Shown: positions 14,593-22,192, counted from the first letter of the stretch. The stretch: DNA of 23,502 bases from Micrococcales bacterium (GCA_030452775.1 JAKDLQ010000006.1:1-23502); one strand, 5' to 3'. The notes: generated by a model from the sequence alone, not told the origin. Numbers and translations are program-made.

Positions 14593-15585
14593 GTGAACGA
14601 CGTGGTCGTCTTCAGCGGTTCGGCCCACCGTGCTCTGGCCAAGCGGATCTGCAGCCACCTCGGTGTGACCCTCTGCCCCACGGACATCAAGCGTTTCAGC
14701 AATGACTGCCTTCAAGCCCAACTGCTGGCCAACTGTCGCCAACGTGATGTCTACATCATCCAGCCATTGGTGCCACCGACGCAGGAGCACCTCATGGAGC
14801 TGCTCCTTATGATCGACGCCGCACGCGGCGCTTCGGCGGCGCAGATCACCGCGGTCATGCCGCACTATGCCTACGCTCGATCCGACAAGAAGGACGCCCC
14901 GCGGATCTCGCTCGGCGGACGACTCGTGGCGGACATGATCTCGACGGCCGGCGCCCACCGGGTCCTGACCATGGCGCTGCATGCGCCCCAGGTCCACGGC
15001 TTCTTCTCCACCACCGTCGATCACCTCACGGCGATCGGTGTCCTCGCTGATCATTTCCGCGACAACGACCTGGCCACCTCCATCGTCGTGAGCCCGGACC
15101 TCGGCAACGCCAAGGTGGCAACGCAGTTCGCGCGGCTTCTCGGCCTTCCGGTGGCGGCCGGGTCCAAGAGGCGTCTTGCCGATGACCACGTCGTCATCGA
15201 CTCGATCGTCGGCGATGTCTCGGGCCGGCGCGCCATCATCCTCGACGATGAGATCGCCACGGGCGGCTCGATGCTCGAGCTGCTCGACCGGCTCAGGGAC
15301 TCGGGCGCGACGGAGGCGGCCGTGGTGTGCACGCATGGCCTGTTCACCGGCAAGGCGATCGAGCGGCTCCGTGGCCATCCCTTCGTCACCGAGGTCGTGA
15401 CGACCGACACGGTGCCGCCCCCGACCGCGCACTGGCCCGAGCTCACGGTGCGCTCCATCTCGGAGCTGTTCGCCGAAGCGATCAACCGGATCCACCAGGG
15501 GCTCTCGGTCTCGTCTCTCTTCGAGGGCGTGGACCCCACGTATGCGCCGCCTCAGGCACAGTTGCCCTTCGGCGAGCACGAGTGA
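14593..15585 (+). CDS. Ribose-phosphate diphosphokinase, divergent
   Basis: 330 residues. The family makes PRPP from ribose-5-phosphate and ATP for nucleotide, His and Trp synthesis. Two phosphoribosyltransferase-fold halves are evident. Conserved parts: PHYAYARSDKK (90-100), His130 in ALHAPQVHGFF, SPDLGN near 167, the catalytic KRR at 192-194, and the PRPP loop DDEIATGGS (218-226). Deviations: the usual FSDGE ATP-loop motif reads FSNDC (35-39), and the usual RQDRK reads RSDKK. This suggests a second, atypical PRPP synthetase rather than the housekeeping prs. GTG start is supported by AGAGGA 7 nt upstream; the open frame to 13894 is only dop antisense. It is coupled to the DUF3054 gene. Confidence 0.85.
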   Translation: MNDVVVFSGSAHRALAKRICSHLGVTLCPTDIKRFSNDCLQAQLLANCRQRDVYIIQPLVPPTQEHLMELLLMIDAARGASAAQITAVMPHYAYARSDKKDAPRISLGGRLVADMISTAGAHRVLTMALHAPQVHGFFSTTVDHLTAIGVLADHFRDNDLATSIVVSPDLGNAKVATQFARLLGLPVAAGSKRRLADDHVVIDSIVGDVSGRRAIILDDEIATGGSMLELLDRLRDSGATEAAVVCTHGLFTGKAIERLRGHPFVTEVVTTDTVPPPTAHWPELTVRSISELFAEAINRIHQGLSVSSLFEGVDPTYAPPQAQLPFGEHE

Positions 15586-15971
15586 CCCGCGTCGTGCGTA
15601 TGCTGCACCGCCCGCTCCCGGCCTTCGTGCTGGACCTGGTGCTCGTCCTTGTCTTCGCCACGATCGGTCGGGCGACCCACGAGCACGGACTCACGGTGAC
15701 CGGGGTGATCGGGACCGCATGGCCCTTCCTCCTCGGAACCGCCATCGGCTGGGGTGGGGTGCGCCTGCTGAGCAAGGCTTGGCCGCTTGAGGTGGGCCCG
15801 GGGGTCACGGTCTGGCTTGCCACCGTCGTCTTCGGGATGCTGCTGCGCGGCGTCTCCGGCGGCGGGATCGCGCTGCCCTTCGTCCTCGTCGCAGCCGGCA
15901 CGTTGGCGCTCCTGCTCGTCGGCTGGCGCGCGCTGCTCACCTGGCGATCCCGTGGTGGCGCGATCCCCTGA
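15582..15971 (+). CDS. DUF3054 membrane protein
   Basis: 129 residues with four predicted hydrophobic segments (about 12-30, 38-58, 66-86, 93-113). FVLDLVLVLVFATIGRATHEHG and the AWPFLLGTAIGW stretch are typical of DUF3054, a small actinobacterial and haloarchaeal membrane family of unknown function. The GTG start at 15582 shares GTGA with the synthetase stop, so I favour it over ATG at 15600. The stop TGA is followed directly by the dispersed word CCGTATGCCGC. Confidence 0.82.
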   Translation: MTRVVRMLHRPLPAFVLDLVLVLVFATIGRATHEHGLTVTGVIGTAWPFLLGTAIGWGGVRLLSKAWPLEVGPGVTVWLATVVFGMLLRGVSGGGIALPFVLVAAGTLALLLVGWRALLTWRSRGGAIP

Positions 15972-15982
15972 CCGTATGCCGC
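15972..15982 (+). repeat. Dispersed word CCGTATGCCGC, directly after the DUF3054 stop
   Basis: Exact 11-bp match in the sense orientation, starting one base after TGA. Other exact copies are at 5755, 6867, 6988, 12862 (minus), 16269 (minus) and 22209. Confidence 0.75.
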
Positions 15983-16031
15983 TCAGCCCCGTCCCGGCCG
16001 GAGGCCACCGTAGTCCGCTCCAACTCGGTTT

Positions 16032-16080
16032 CGTGATCACGCGGATTGCTCCGGCCGTCAACCCGCTCGGTCAGGCGGGT
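16032..16080 (+). terminator. Palindrome and hairpin downstream of the synthetase-DUF3054 operon
   Basis: CGTGATCACG (16032-16041) is a perfect 10-bp palindrome. ACCCGC (16061-16066) and GCGGGT (16075-16080) form a 6-bp stem with an 8-nt loop. The hairpin could end the plus-strand operon; the palindrome could be a protein site. Confidence 0.35.
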
Positions 16081-16185
16081 GTGAGACCGCTCAGTGGCAG
16101 CTGAGTTCGTGGGCTCGCAGACGCGCCAGGCGGGCCTGCTACGGGACACCCCGGCTCGGACAACGGGACCCTCTCACCACCGGGA

Positions 16186-16336
16186 CCTGTGGACGCCGGG
16201 GCCACTCGATCGTTTGCCTGTGGACGACGAGGCCACTCGACTCAAGGGTGGTCGGCCGGGTCAGCACAGCGGCATACGGACCCTGGGGATGGTGGCGCCA
16301 CTCGATCGTAGGCCTGTGGACGAGGGGGCCACTCGA
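16186..16336 (-). repeat. Short repeats between DUF3054 and arc
   Basis: A 40-bp direct repeat occurs at 16201-16240 and 16297-16336, beginning GCCACTCGATCGT. Its second half, CCTGTGGACG then GGCCACTCG, occurs a third time at about 16187-16209. On the minus strand each contains CGTCCACAGG. CCGTATGCCGC lies between the copies (16279-16269, minus orientation, downstream of arc). The remaining bases of 16081-16498 show no gene I can support. Confidence 0.7.
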
Positions 16337-16498
16337 AGCGGACAGTGGGGCGTCGGCCGGGTGCGTAGTCGGCCACGGAGTGCGTCTCCCGCGAGACCGA
16401 GCAGGACGTGGTGGCCGGATCGGGAGCGACGATCCGCGGTGGGTCACGAAACCCGCGGGTCAGCGCTTCGAGATACTTCAGGTTTGTCATTCAGGTTG

Positions 16499-18238
16499 TC
16501 ACAGGTACTGGCCCGTGTTCGCGGTGACGATCGACCGGCCCGGCTCGGTCCCGTCCTTGCCCTTGATGAGCGTGCGGATGTAGACGATCCGCTCCCCCTT
16601 CTTGCCACTGATCCGAGCCCAGTCATCAGGGTTCGTCGTGTTGGGCAGGTCCTCGTTCTCCTTGAACTCCTCGACACAACTGGTCAGCACGTGCTCGATC
16701 CGAATGCCCTTCTGGCCGGTGCTGAGGAAGTCCTTGATAGCGAGCTTCTTGGCGCGGTCAACGATGTTCTGGATCATGGCGCCGGAGTTGAAGTCCTTGA
16801 AGTAGAGGACCTCCTTGTCGCCGCTGGCGTAGGTGACCTCGAGGAAGCGGTTCTCGTCCATCTCGGAGTACATCCGCTCCACCGCGGCCGTGATCATGGC
16901 CTCGATCGTCGCGCCGCGGTCGCCGTCGTGGACCGCGAGATCGTGGTCGTTGAGAGGCAAGGTGCTGATGAGGTACTTCGAGAAGATGTCACGAGCACTC
17001 TCGGCGTCCGGACGCTCGATCTTGATCTTCGCGTCGAGCCGTCCCGGGCGCAGGATCGCCGGATCGATCATGTCCTCCCGGTTGGAGGCGCCGATGACGA
17101 TAACGTTGTCGAGTCGCTCGACCCCGTCGATCTCGGCCAGCAGCTGCGGGACGATCGTCGTCTCCACGTCGCTCGACACCCCGGACCCGCGAGTGCGGAA
17201 CAGGGAGTCCATCTCATCGAAGAAGACCACGACCGGAGTCCCGTCCGAGGCCTTCTCGCGCGCCCGCTGGAAGATGAGCCGGATGTGCCGCTCGGTCTCA
17301 CCGACGTACTTGTTGAGCAGTTCCGGGCCTTTGATGTTGAGGAAGTAGCTCTTTTCCGAGGCCTGCCCCGTGCGCCGGGCCATCTGGCGCGCAAGCGAGG
17401 CTGCCACGGCCTTGGCGATGAGCGTCTTGCCGCACCCGGGGGGGCCATAGAGCAAGACACCCTTGGGCGGCTTGAGCGCATGCTCCTTGAACAGGTCCGG
17501 GTGCAGGAAGGGCAGCTCGACGGCGTCCCGGATCTGTTCGATCTGACCTGCCAGTCCCCCGATGTCCTCGTAGGCGACGTCGGGAACCTCTTCGAGGACG
17601 AGCTCCTCGACCTCGAGCTTGGGGATGACCTCGAAGACGAAGTTGGACCGGCCGTCGAGTGTGAGCGCGTCACCGACGCGGATCCGCTCTCCGAGCAGCG
17701 GGGACGAGAGGCGAGCGACACGCTCCTCGTCGCCGTGGGTGACCACGACGAGGCGGTCGGGGCCGAGCTTGTCCTTGACCGTGACGACCTCGCCGACGCG
17801 TTCGTACCCGTGAACCGCGACGATATTGAGCGCCTCGTTGAGCATCACCTCACGGCCGACTCCCAGCGCCTCGCTCTCGACCGAAGGACTCACGGCCACT
17901 CGCATCTTGCGGCCGCCGGTGAGGATGTCGACACTGCCGTCCTCGCCGAGGTCGACGATGAGGCCATATGTGCTCGGGGGCTGGGCGAGCCGATCGACCT
18001 CCTGCTTGAGCGTGACGATCTGTTCGCGGGCGTCCTTCAGGGTGCGTACGAGGCGATCGTTCTGCGTCGACAAGGTGGACAGGGAGGTCTGCAGGTGGGT
18101 CAGCCGGGCCTCCAGCTCCCTGGAACGGTCCGGGGAGCGCCGGGCCGCCGCGCGCAACTGCTCGACCTCGGAACGCAGTGCCTCGGCGTCCATCGCCCCG
18201 CCGGCGGCGGGGCCAAGCCCTGGGGTCTCGTCGGACAT
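16499..18238 (-). CDS. arc: ARC/Mpa, proteasome-associated AAA+ ATPase
   Basis: 579 residues. A hexameric ring that recognises Pup, unfolds pupylated proteins and feeds them to the 20S core. Residues 16-85 form the N-terminal coiled coil that binds Pup; two OB folds follow (about 88-205). The AAA domain has Walker A GPPGCGKT (265-272), Walker B VVVFFDE (336-342) and sensor GASNRED. The C-terminus is GQYL, the motif that docks into PrcA pockets. The ATG at 18238 is supported by GAGAGGAGG 6 nt upstream; the 12-codon extension to 18274 is not. It follows trmI by 66 bp and has its own promoter core. Confidence 0.97.
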   Translation of the reverse strand: MSDETPGLGPAAGGAMDAEALRSEVEQLRAAARRSPDRSRELEARLTHLQTSLSTLSTQNDRLVRTLKDAREQIVTLKQEVDRLAQPPSTYGLIVDLGEDGSVDILTGGRKMRVAVSPSVESEALGVGREVMLNEALNIVAVHGYERVGEVVTVKDKLGPDRLVVVTHGDEERVARLSSPLLGERIRVGDALTLDGRSNFVFEVIPKLEVEELVLEEVPDVAYEDIGGLAGQIEQIRDAVELPFLHPDLFKEHALKPPKGVLLYGPPGCGKTLIAKAVAASLARQMARRTGQASEKSYFLNIKGPELLNKYVGETERHIRLIFQRAREKASDGTPVVVFFDEMDSLFRTRGSGVSSDVETTIVPQLLAEIDGVERLDNVIVIGASNREDMIDPAILRPGRLDAKIKIERPDAESARDIFSKYLISTLPLNDHDLAVHDGDRGATIEAMITAAVERMYSEMDENRFLEVTYASGDKEVLYFKDFNSGAMIQNIVDRAKKLAIKDFLSTGQKGIRIEHVLTSCVEEFKENEDLPNTTNPDDWARISGKKGERIVYIRTLIKGKDGTEPGRSIVTANTGQYL

Positions 18239-18285
18239 CACGGGCCTCCTCTCCGTCCGGTGCCACCAAGACACCTTCGATGATT

Positions 18286-18297
18286 CGAGCCTAACCC
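18286..18297 (-). promoter_or_regulatory. Promoter core of arc, shared with pup
   Basis: Minus-strand GGGTTAGGCTCG with TAGGCT as -10, about 50 nt before the arc ATG and 8 bp after the trmI stop. Identical in 12 bases to the pup promoter core. Confidence 0.55.
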
Positions 18298-18304
18298 CGA
18301 TGGG

Positions 18305-19393
18305 TCAGGAGGCGTCGGACGTTCCGGTCGCTGAACGCCGGACGCGCCGGATGGTCTTGTCGGACTTGATGCGTTCGCCCAACGCCTCCGGCGTCCAGGC
18401 CTCATCGGGGACGTCGGCAACGGAGACCGATCCCCGGCCGGCTCCGGTGCCGGTGCCGCCTTCGCCCGGGTCGGCGGCCTCGACATCCGAGTAGGCGCCC
18501 TTGGCCGGGCGTCTGGTCCGCGCCGGCGCTTGGACGCCGGGGGCCAGGCGCCGCGCTGTGATGAGGAACCCGGTGTGACCGTGCATGCGATGCTGCGGGC
18601 GTACTGCGAGGCCCTCGAGGTGCCAGAACCGCACGATCGACTCCCACGCCGTGGGCTCGGTCCAGCCTCCATGCGCCCGGATGCCCTCTGCGACGCGGCT
18701 GAGCTGGGTCGTCGTCGCGACGTAGCAGATGAGCACCCCCCCGGGAACGAGCGCCCCTCCGACGGCATCGAGGCACTCCCATGGCGCGAGCATGTCGAGC
18801 ACCGCGCGGTCGACCGAGCCGGGCCCGACGGATCGGGGCAGGTCCAGGGCGAGATCGCCCACGGTGACCGTCCAGGCGGGGTGCTCCCGTCCGAAGAAGG
18901 CACGCCCGTTGCCCTTGGCGATCTCCGCGAAGTCCTCCCGGCGTTCGAAGGACAGCAGGCGTCCCTGTTCGCCGACGGCACGCAAGAGGGACATCGACAG
19001 CGCACCGGACCCGACGCCCGCCTCGATGACCGTTGCCCCCGGGAAGATGTCGGCCATCTGCACGATCTGTCCCGCATCCTTGGGGTAGATGACCGCCGCG
19101 CCACGCGGCATCGACATGACGTAGTCGCTGAGGAGGGGGCGCAGGGCGAGATACTCGACCTGCGCGGTGTTGGTGACCACGCTGCCGTCAGGGGCACCGA
19201 TGAGATCGTCGTGTCGTAGGAAGCCGCGATGGGTGTGGAACTCCCGGCCGGGCTCGAGGGTGACGGTGTGCAGACGGCCCTTCGGATCGGTCAACTGCAC
19301 CCGCTCCCCCACCTCGAGAGCGCCGCGACGGGGTGCCATCGAGGTCGCGGACACGGTCTCGGCCGTCGCGGGGTCGGGAGTCGGGACGGTCAT
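18305..19393 (-). CDS. trmI: tRNA (adenine-58-N1)-methyltransferase
   Basis: 362 residues. Methylates A58 in the T-loop of tRNA using S-adenosylmethionine. An N-terminal small beta domain (VGERVQLTDPKGRLHTVTL, 28-46; FHTHRG at 52-57) precedes the class-I methyltransferase fold with motif I VIEAGVGSGAL (122-132). RPLLSDYVMSMPRG, IYPKD and LDMLAPWE are characteristic of actinobacterial TrmI. The last 80 residues are a variable Ala/Gly/Arg-rich extension. The ATG at 19393 could be leaderless (TAGACT 8 nt upstream) or read through from the SSB-like gene 11 bp upstream. ATG at 19339 is an alternative start. trmI is a usual neighbour of arc. Confidence 0.95.
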   Translation of the reverse strand: MTVPTPDPATAETVSATSMAPRRGALEVGERVQLTDPKGRLHTVTLEPGREFHTHRGFLRHDDLIGAPDGSVVTNTAQVEYLALRPLLSDYVMSMPRGAAVIYPKDAGQIVQMADIFPGATVIEAGVGSGALSMSLLRAVGEQGRLLSFERREDFAEIAKGNGRAFFGREHPAWTVTVGDLALDLPRSVGPGSVDRAVLDMLAPWECLDAVGGALVPGGVLICYVATTTQLSRVAEGIRAHGGWTEPTAWESIVRFWHLEGLAVRPQHRMHGHTGFLITARRLAPGVQAPARTRRPAKGAYSDVEAADPGEGGTGTGAGRGSVSVADVPDEAWTPEALGERIKSDKTIRRVRRSATGTSDAS

Positions 19394-19404
19394 GGGAGCC
19401 CAGT

Positions 19405-19893
19405 CTAGGTGGCGTGCGGGGTCCCTCTGCCGACAGCGCCCGGGGCCCGCCGCTGCACCCGGCGCAGGGCCGATGCCTCCACCTCGTACCGGCTCTGCGG
19501 ACCGGAGGGTCCACGAAAGAACCGGCGCCGCAGGGCCCCTTGGACGGCAATCTGGTCATCCGGCTTCAGGCGCAGCGCGGCCCGGCGGGTCCGGGCGCTC
19601 CAGCAGACGACGTCGATCGTGTCGACCGTCACTCGCCGCCGGTCACCTCCTCGTGACGTCGGCCGGGATGGGCCATCTCGGCGCGGCACGACGACGCGGA
19701 TCGTCACGATCTGGTCTCCGCTCGGCAGTTCGCGTTCCTCCGCGACAGCGGGCAGGCGGCCCCGCAGCGAGACCTCGTTGACGGGTTCGTCAGGGTCCGT
19801 CCCGGGCGCCGCGACGCGGGCCGTGGCCGCCGCGCCTGCCTGCGCCGTTCGTGACTTCGCTGCCCGCGCCTGCGTATCCATCCCCATGGCCAT
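19405..19893 (-). CDS. SSB-like OB-fold protein
   Basis: 162 residues. Resembles single-stranded DNA-binding proteins: VNEVSLRGRLP strand, IVTIRVVVPRR, then DTIDVVCWSARTRRAALRLKPDDQIAVQGALRRRFF, the familiar strand-helix-strand end of an SSB OB fold (about 40-140). It lacks the acidic DDIPF tail of housekeeping SSB, so it is a paralogue or has another partner. The ATG at 19893 has GGGAG 7 nt upstream; two further in-frame ATGs follow within 15 bp. It probably forms a transcription unit with trmI. A 29-bp tandem repeat lies upstream. Confidence 0.78.
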   Translation of the reverse strand: MAMGMDTQARAAKSRTAQAGAAATARVAAPGTDPDEPVNEVSLRGRLPAVAEERELPSGDQIVTIRVVVPRRDGPSRPTSRGGDRRRVTVDTIDVVCWSARTRRAALRLKPDDQIAVQGALRRRFFRGPSGPQSRYEVEASALRRVQRRAPGAVGRGTPHAT

Positions 19894-19989
19894 GTCGCGG
19901 CTCCCGCCTCTCGTGGACACCGGCTGTTCCGGGGCCCGGCCCCAGCCTGCGGTCACCACGAGCTCGTCGCCAGCCCGGCAGCATCCGGC

Positions 19990-20089
19990 TGTGGACAGCG
20001 CCCATCCGAGTGCCGGGGTGTGGACAGCGCCCATCCGAGTGCCGGGGTGTGGATGGCGCTCATCCGAGTGCCGGGGTGTGGACAGCGGA
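19990..20089 (-). repeat. 29-bp tandem repeat upstream of the SSB-like gene
   Basis: TGTGGACAG starts at 19990, 20019 and 20077, and TGTGGATGG at 20048, each exactly 29 bp apart. The units are joined by GCGCCCATCCGAGTGCCGGGG or a close form. Three full units plus a partial fourth run up to the stop codon of the rip3-like gene. On the minus strand each core reads CTGTCCACA, one base from the actinobacterial DnaA box TTGTCCACA. Confidence 0.85.
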
Positions 20090-21244
20090 TCAGGTGTGGC
20101 CGCGCCGGGCGAGCGCGGCGCCGACGACCTCGTTGACCCGCTCCGCCCGGACCACGCCGCGCAGCCGACGACTCTCCTCGTCGACGAGGACCGCGAGCGA
20201 CAGCTCCCGCTCACCCATGACGCGGACGACGTCGGTCAGCACGGCCCCCTCACCGAGCGCGATGACCCACGCCGGCGGCTGGGCGAGCACGACGGCCGAC
20301 ACCCGCGCCGCCGCGACCACTTCCGGCGACACCGACGCTGCGGCTTGCCGATCGATGACCCCTACCGGCCATCCCGAGACGTCGGTGGCCACGATGACTG
20401 CGGCTCCCGTGGCCCGGACGACATCGATCGCCTGCGCGATCGTCGCCTCCGCGGAGATGAGTGCCGCCGAGTCGAGGACCGGGTCGATGGGCCCGGACGT
20501 GACCTCGTAGATGTGACCGGACTGGATCGCCGCGGACGCCCCACGCCAGAGAAACACGCCGATGAGGCCGGCCCAGATGAGCGTGGTCAGGTCGGGCCTC
20601 GACCCATGCAGGAGCGGCCACCCGAGCGCCCAGGCGACACCGAGCGCGGCGACCGCACGACCGCTCCAGCCGGCCACCGCAAGTCCGCGGCCTTTGCTCC
20701 CGGTGAGCGCCCACACAGCGGAGCTGAGGATCTGACCGCCATCGAGCGGCAGCCCCGGCAGCAGGTTGAACAGGCCCACCAGCAGGTTGGCGAAGGTCAC
20801 CACCACCGTGAGCAACGACAGTGTCGTCCCCGGCGCGATGCTGCCCTGGAGCAGATACCCGAGGCCGGCCAGGGCGAGGTTGGCCAGCGGTCCCACCACG
20901 GCCACGAGGGCGGTCGTTCCGGGGGTGCTACGGGTCGCGTCATAGACGGTGTGACCGCCCCAGACGTCGGCCACGATCCGGTCCACCGGGTGACCGCTCC
21001 AGCGTGCCGCGGACGCGTGCGCGGCTTCGTGGACGAGCACGGATACGAGGAGGAGCACGGCATACGCGAGCGCCACGAGGATGCCGTACACCATGCCCGC
21101 GGCACGGGCGAGCGGCGGCGCGAACAGCGCGACGATGACGACCGCGACGATCGGCCACGAACGACCGAGGTAGACGGGGGTGCCGGCGAGGCGCCCGATC
21201 CGCCAGCCGTGCGCGGACCGGTCCGCGGCGCTCGGCATGGTCAT
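20090..21244 (-). CDS. Site-2 protease (M50) with CBS domains, Rip3-like
   Basis: 384 residues. An intramembrane zinc protease. Hydrophobic segments lie near 30-50, 52-71, 110-130, 140-160 and 190-205. The active site is complete: HEAAH at 72-76 and the second motif NLLPGLPLDGG at 160-170 with Asp168. Residues about 245-380 look like a pair of CBS domains, which may sense adenine nucleotides. The order and size match mycobacterial Rip3-type proteins. Substrates (perhaps an anti-sigma factor) cannot be told from here. TAGTGT lies 6 nt before the ATG, so the mRNA may be leaderless. Confidence 0.9.
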   Translation of the reverse strand: MTMPSAADRSAHGWRIGRLAGTPVYLGRSWPIVAVVIVALFAPPLARAAGMVYGILVALAYAVLLLVSVLVHEAAHASAARWSGHPVDRIVADVWGGHTVYDATRSTPGTTALVAVVGPLANLALAGLGYLLQGSIAPGTTLSLLTVVVTFANLLVGLFNLLPGLPLDGGQILSSAVWALTGSKGRGLAVAGWSGRAVAALGVAWALGWPLLHGSRPDLTTLIWAGLIGVFLWRGASAAIQSGHIYEVTSGPIDPVLDSAALISAEATIAQAIDVVRATGAAVIVATDVSGWPVGVIDRQAAASVSPEVVAAARVSAVVLAQPPAWVIALGEGAVLTDVVRVMGERELSLAVLVDEESRRLRGVVRAERVNEVVGAALARRGHT

Positions 21245-21250
21245 GACGTG

Positions 21251-21256
21251 ACACTA
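21251..21256 (-). promoter_or_regulatory. -10 box of the rip3-like gene, leaderless arrangement
   Basis: TAGTGT on the minus strand, then CACGTC, then ATG. Confidence 0.5.
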
Positions 21257-21320
21257 TGACACGCCCGTCTGGCTGTGCGGGCTGTGCGGGCTCTGCGTGG
21301 GGAGTGCCCGGACCTGCCGC

Positions 21321-21342
21321 TGTCGGTGTGTCGACATACAGT
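21321..21342 (+). promoter_or_regulatory. RecA-NDp (PafBC-type) DNA-damage promoter
   Basis: TGTCGGTG (21321-21328), an 8-nt spacer, and TACAGT (21337-21342). This fits the mycobacterial PafBC-dependent motif TTGTCRGTG-N8-TANNNT at every defined position except the first T. The ATG of the RecB-family gene follows 7 nt later. The spacer TGTCGACA is itself a palindrome. Confidence 0.75.
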
Positions 21343-21349
21343 CGCTGGT

Positions 21350-22192
21350 ATGGCCTTCGCACTGTCCCCGAGCAGAGCATCGGACTTCATGTCCTGTCCG
21401 CTGCTCTACCGTTTCCGCGTCATCGACAGGTTGCCGTCTCCACCGACGGCGGCGATGGCCCGCGGGACGCTCGTGCATGCGGTGCTGGAGCGGCTCTTCG
21501 ATCTGCCCGCGCACGCCCGCACGCTCGAGGCCGCGGTTGCCCTCGTGCCCACAGAATGGGAGCGGCTCGCGACGGATGAGCCGCAGCTGAGCGATCTGCT
21601 CGCCGAGCACGACGGACGCACGGACGAGTGGTTCACCGGGGCGGGCGCTCTGCTCGAGACCTGGTTCGGGCTCGAGGATCCGACGCGACTCGAGCCCGCC
21701 GAGCGCGAGCTCTATGTCGAGACGGAGGTCGATGGGCTGACCTTGCGCGGCTACGTCGACCGTTTGGACGTCGCTCCCAGCGGCGCCATGAGGGTCGTCG
21801 ACTACAAGACCGGTCGATCGCCGTCCGAGCGCTTCGAGTCCAAGGCCCTCTTCCAGATGAAGTTCTATGCGCTCGTGCTGTGGAAGCTGCACGGCGAGAT
21901 CCCCACGCTGCTTCAGCTCGTCTACCTCGGCAACGGCGAGATCGTCCGCTACGCCCCGGACGAGCAGGACCTCCGGGGCGTCGAGCGTAAGGTCAAAGCG
22001 CTCTGGGCCGCCATCGAGCGTGCGGCCGAGACGGCAGACTGGCGTCCAAGCCCCAGTCGGCTCTGCGACTGGTGTGAGCACCGGCCCATCTGCCCCGCCT
22101 GGGGTGGGACACCACCGCCGCTACCGGCCGATGCCGCGCGGCTCGCCGTGGACCCGAGCCGGGCCGGGCTGGCCGAGCCTGACGACGACTGA
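21350..22192 (+). CDS. RecB-family PD-(D/E)XK nuclease with predicted Fe-S cluster
   Basis: 280 residues, a stand-alone nuclease domain as found beside arc in many actinobacteria. Catalytic residues fit PD-(D/E)XK: His43 (GTLVHAVLE), Asp137 (GYVDRLD), Asp151 and Lys153 (VVDYKTG), with the Gln of the QMKFYALVL motif near 169. Cys16 and Cys239, Cys242, Cys248 are spaced as in AddB/Cas4-type iron-sulfur nucleases. No helicase domain and no cas genes are present. The ATG at 21350 follows a RecA-NDp promoter by 7 nt and has no Shine-Dalgarno, so leaderless, damage-induced expression is likely. Confidence 0.9.
   Translation: MAFALSPSRASDFMSCPLLYRFRVIDRLPSPPTAAMARGTLVHAVLERLFDLPAHARTLEAAVALVPTEWERLATDEPQLSDLLAEHDGRTDEWFTGAGALLETWFGLEDPTRLEPAERELYVETEVDGLTLRGYVDRLDVAPSGAMRVVDYKTGRSPSERFESKALFQMKFYALVLWKLHGEIPTLLQLVYLGNGEIVRYAPDEQDLRGVERKVKALWAAIERAAETADWRPSPSRLCDWCEHRPICPAWGGTPPPLPADAARLAVDPSRAGLAEPDDD

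Noticed and set aside
16384..16397. parS-like palindrome GTCTC-CCGC-GAGAC.
   Set aside because: It differs from the parS consensus at several fixed positions and stands alone.
16242..16490. Small minus-strand open frame 8 nt after the arc stop (82 codons).
   Set aside because: It runs through the repeat block, has no Shine-Dalgarno site and no recognisable domain. A short real peptide is possible but not supported.
16094..18283. Long plus-strand open frame, 729 codons.
   Set aside because: It is the antisense shadow of arc, Val/Asp/Leu-rich with no recognisable domain; arc motifs are unmistakable on the other strand.
19990..20089. CRISPR-like array: repeats of 29 bp.
   Set aside because: The units are contiguous with no unique spacers, and there are no cas genes. 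The Cas4-like nuclease is a stand-alone RecB-family protein common beside arc.
19990..20089. Chromosomal replication origin.
   Set aside because: The boxes are imperfect, there is no AT-rich unwinding region, and neither dnaA nor dnaN is nearby.
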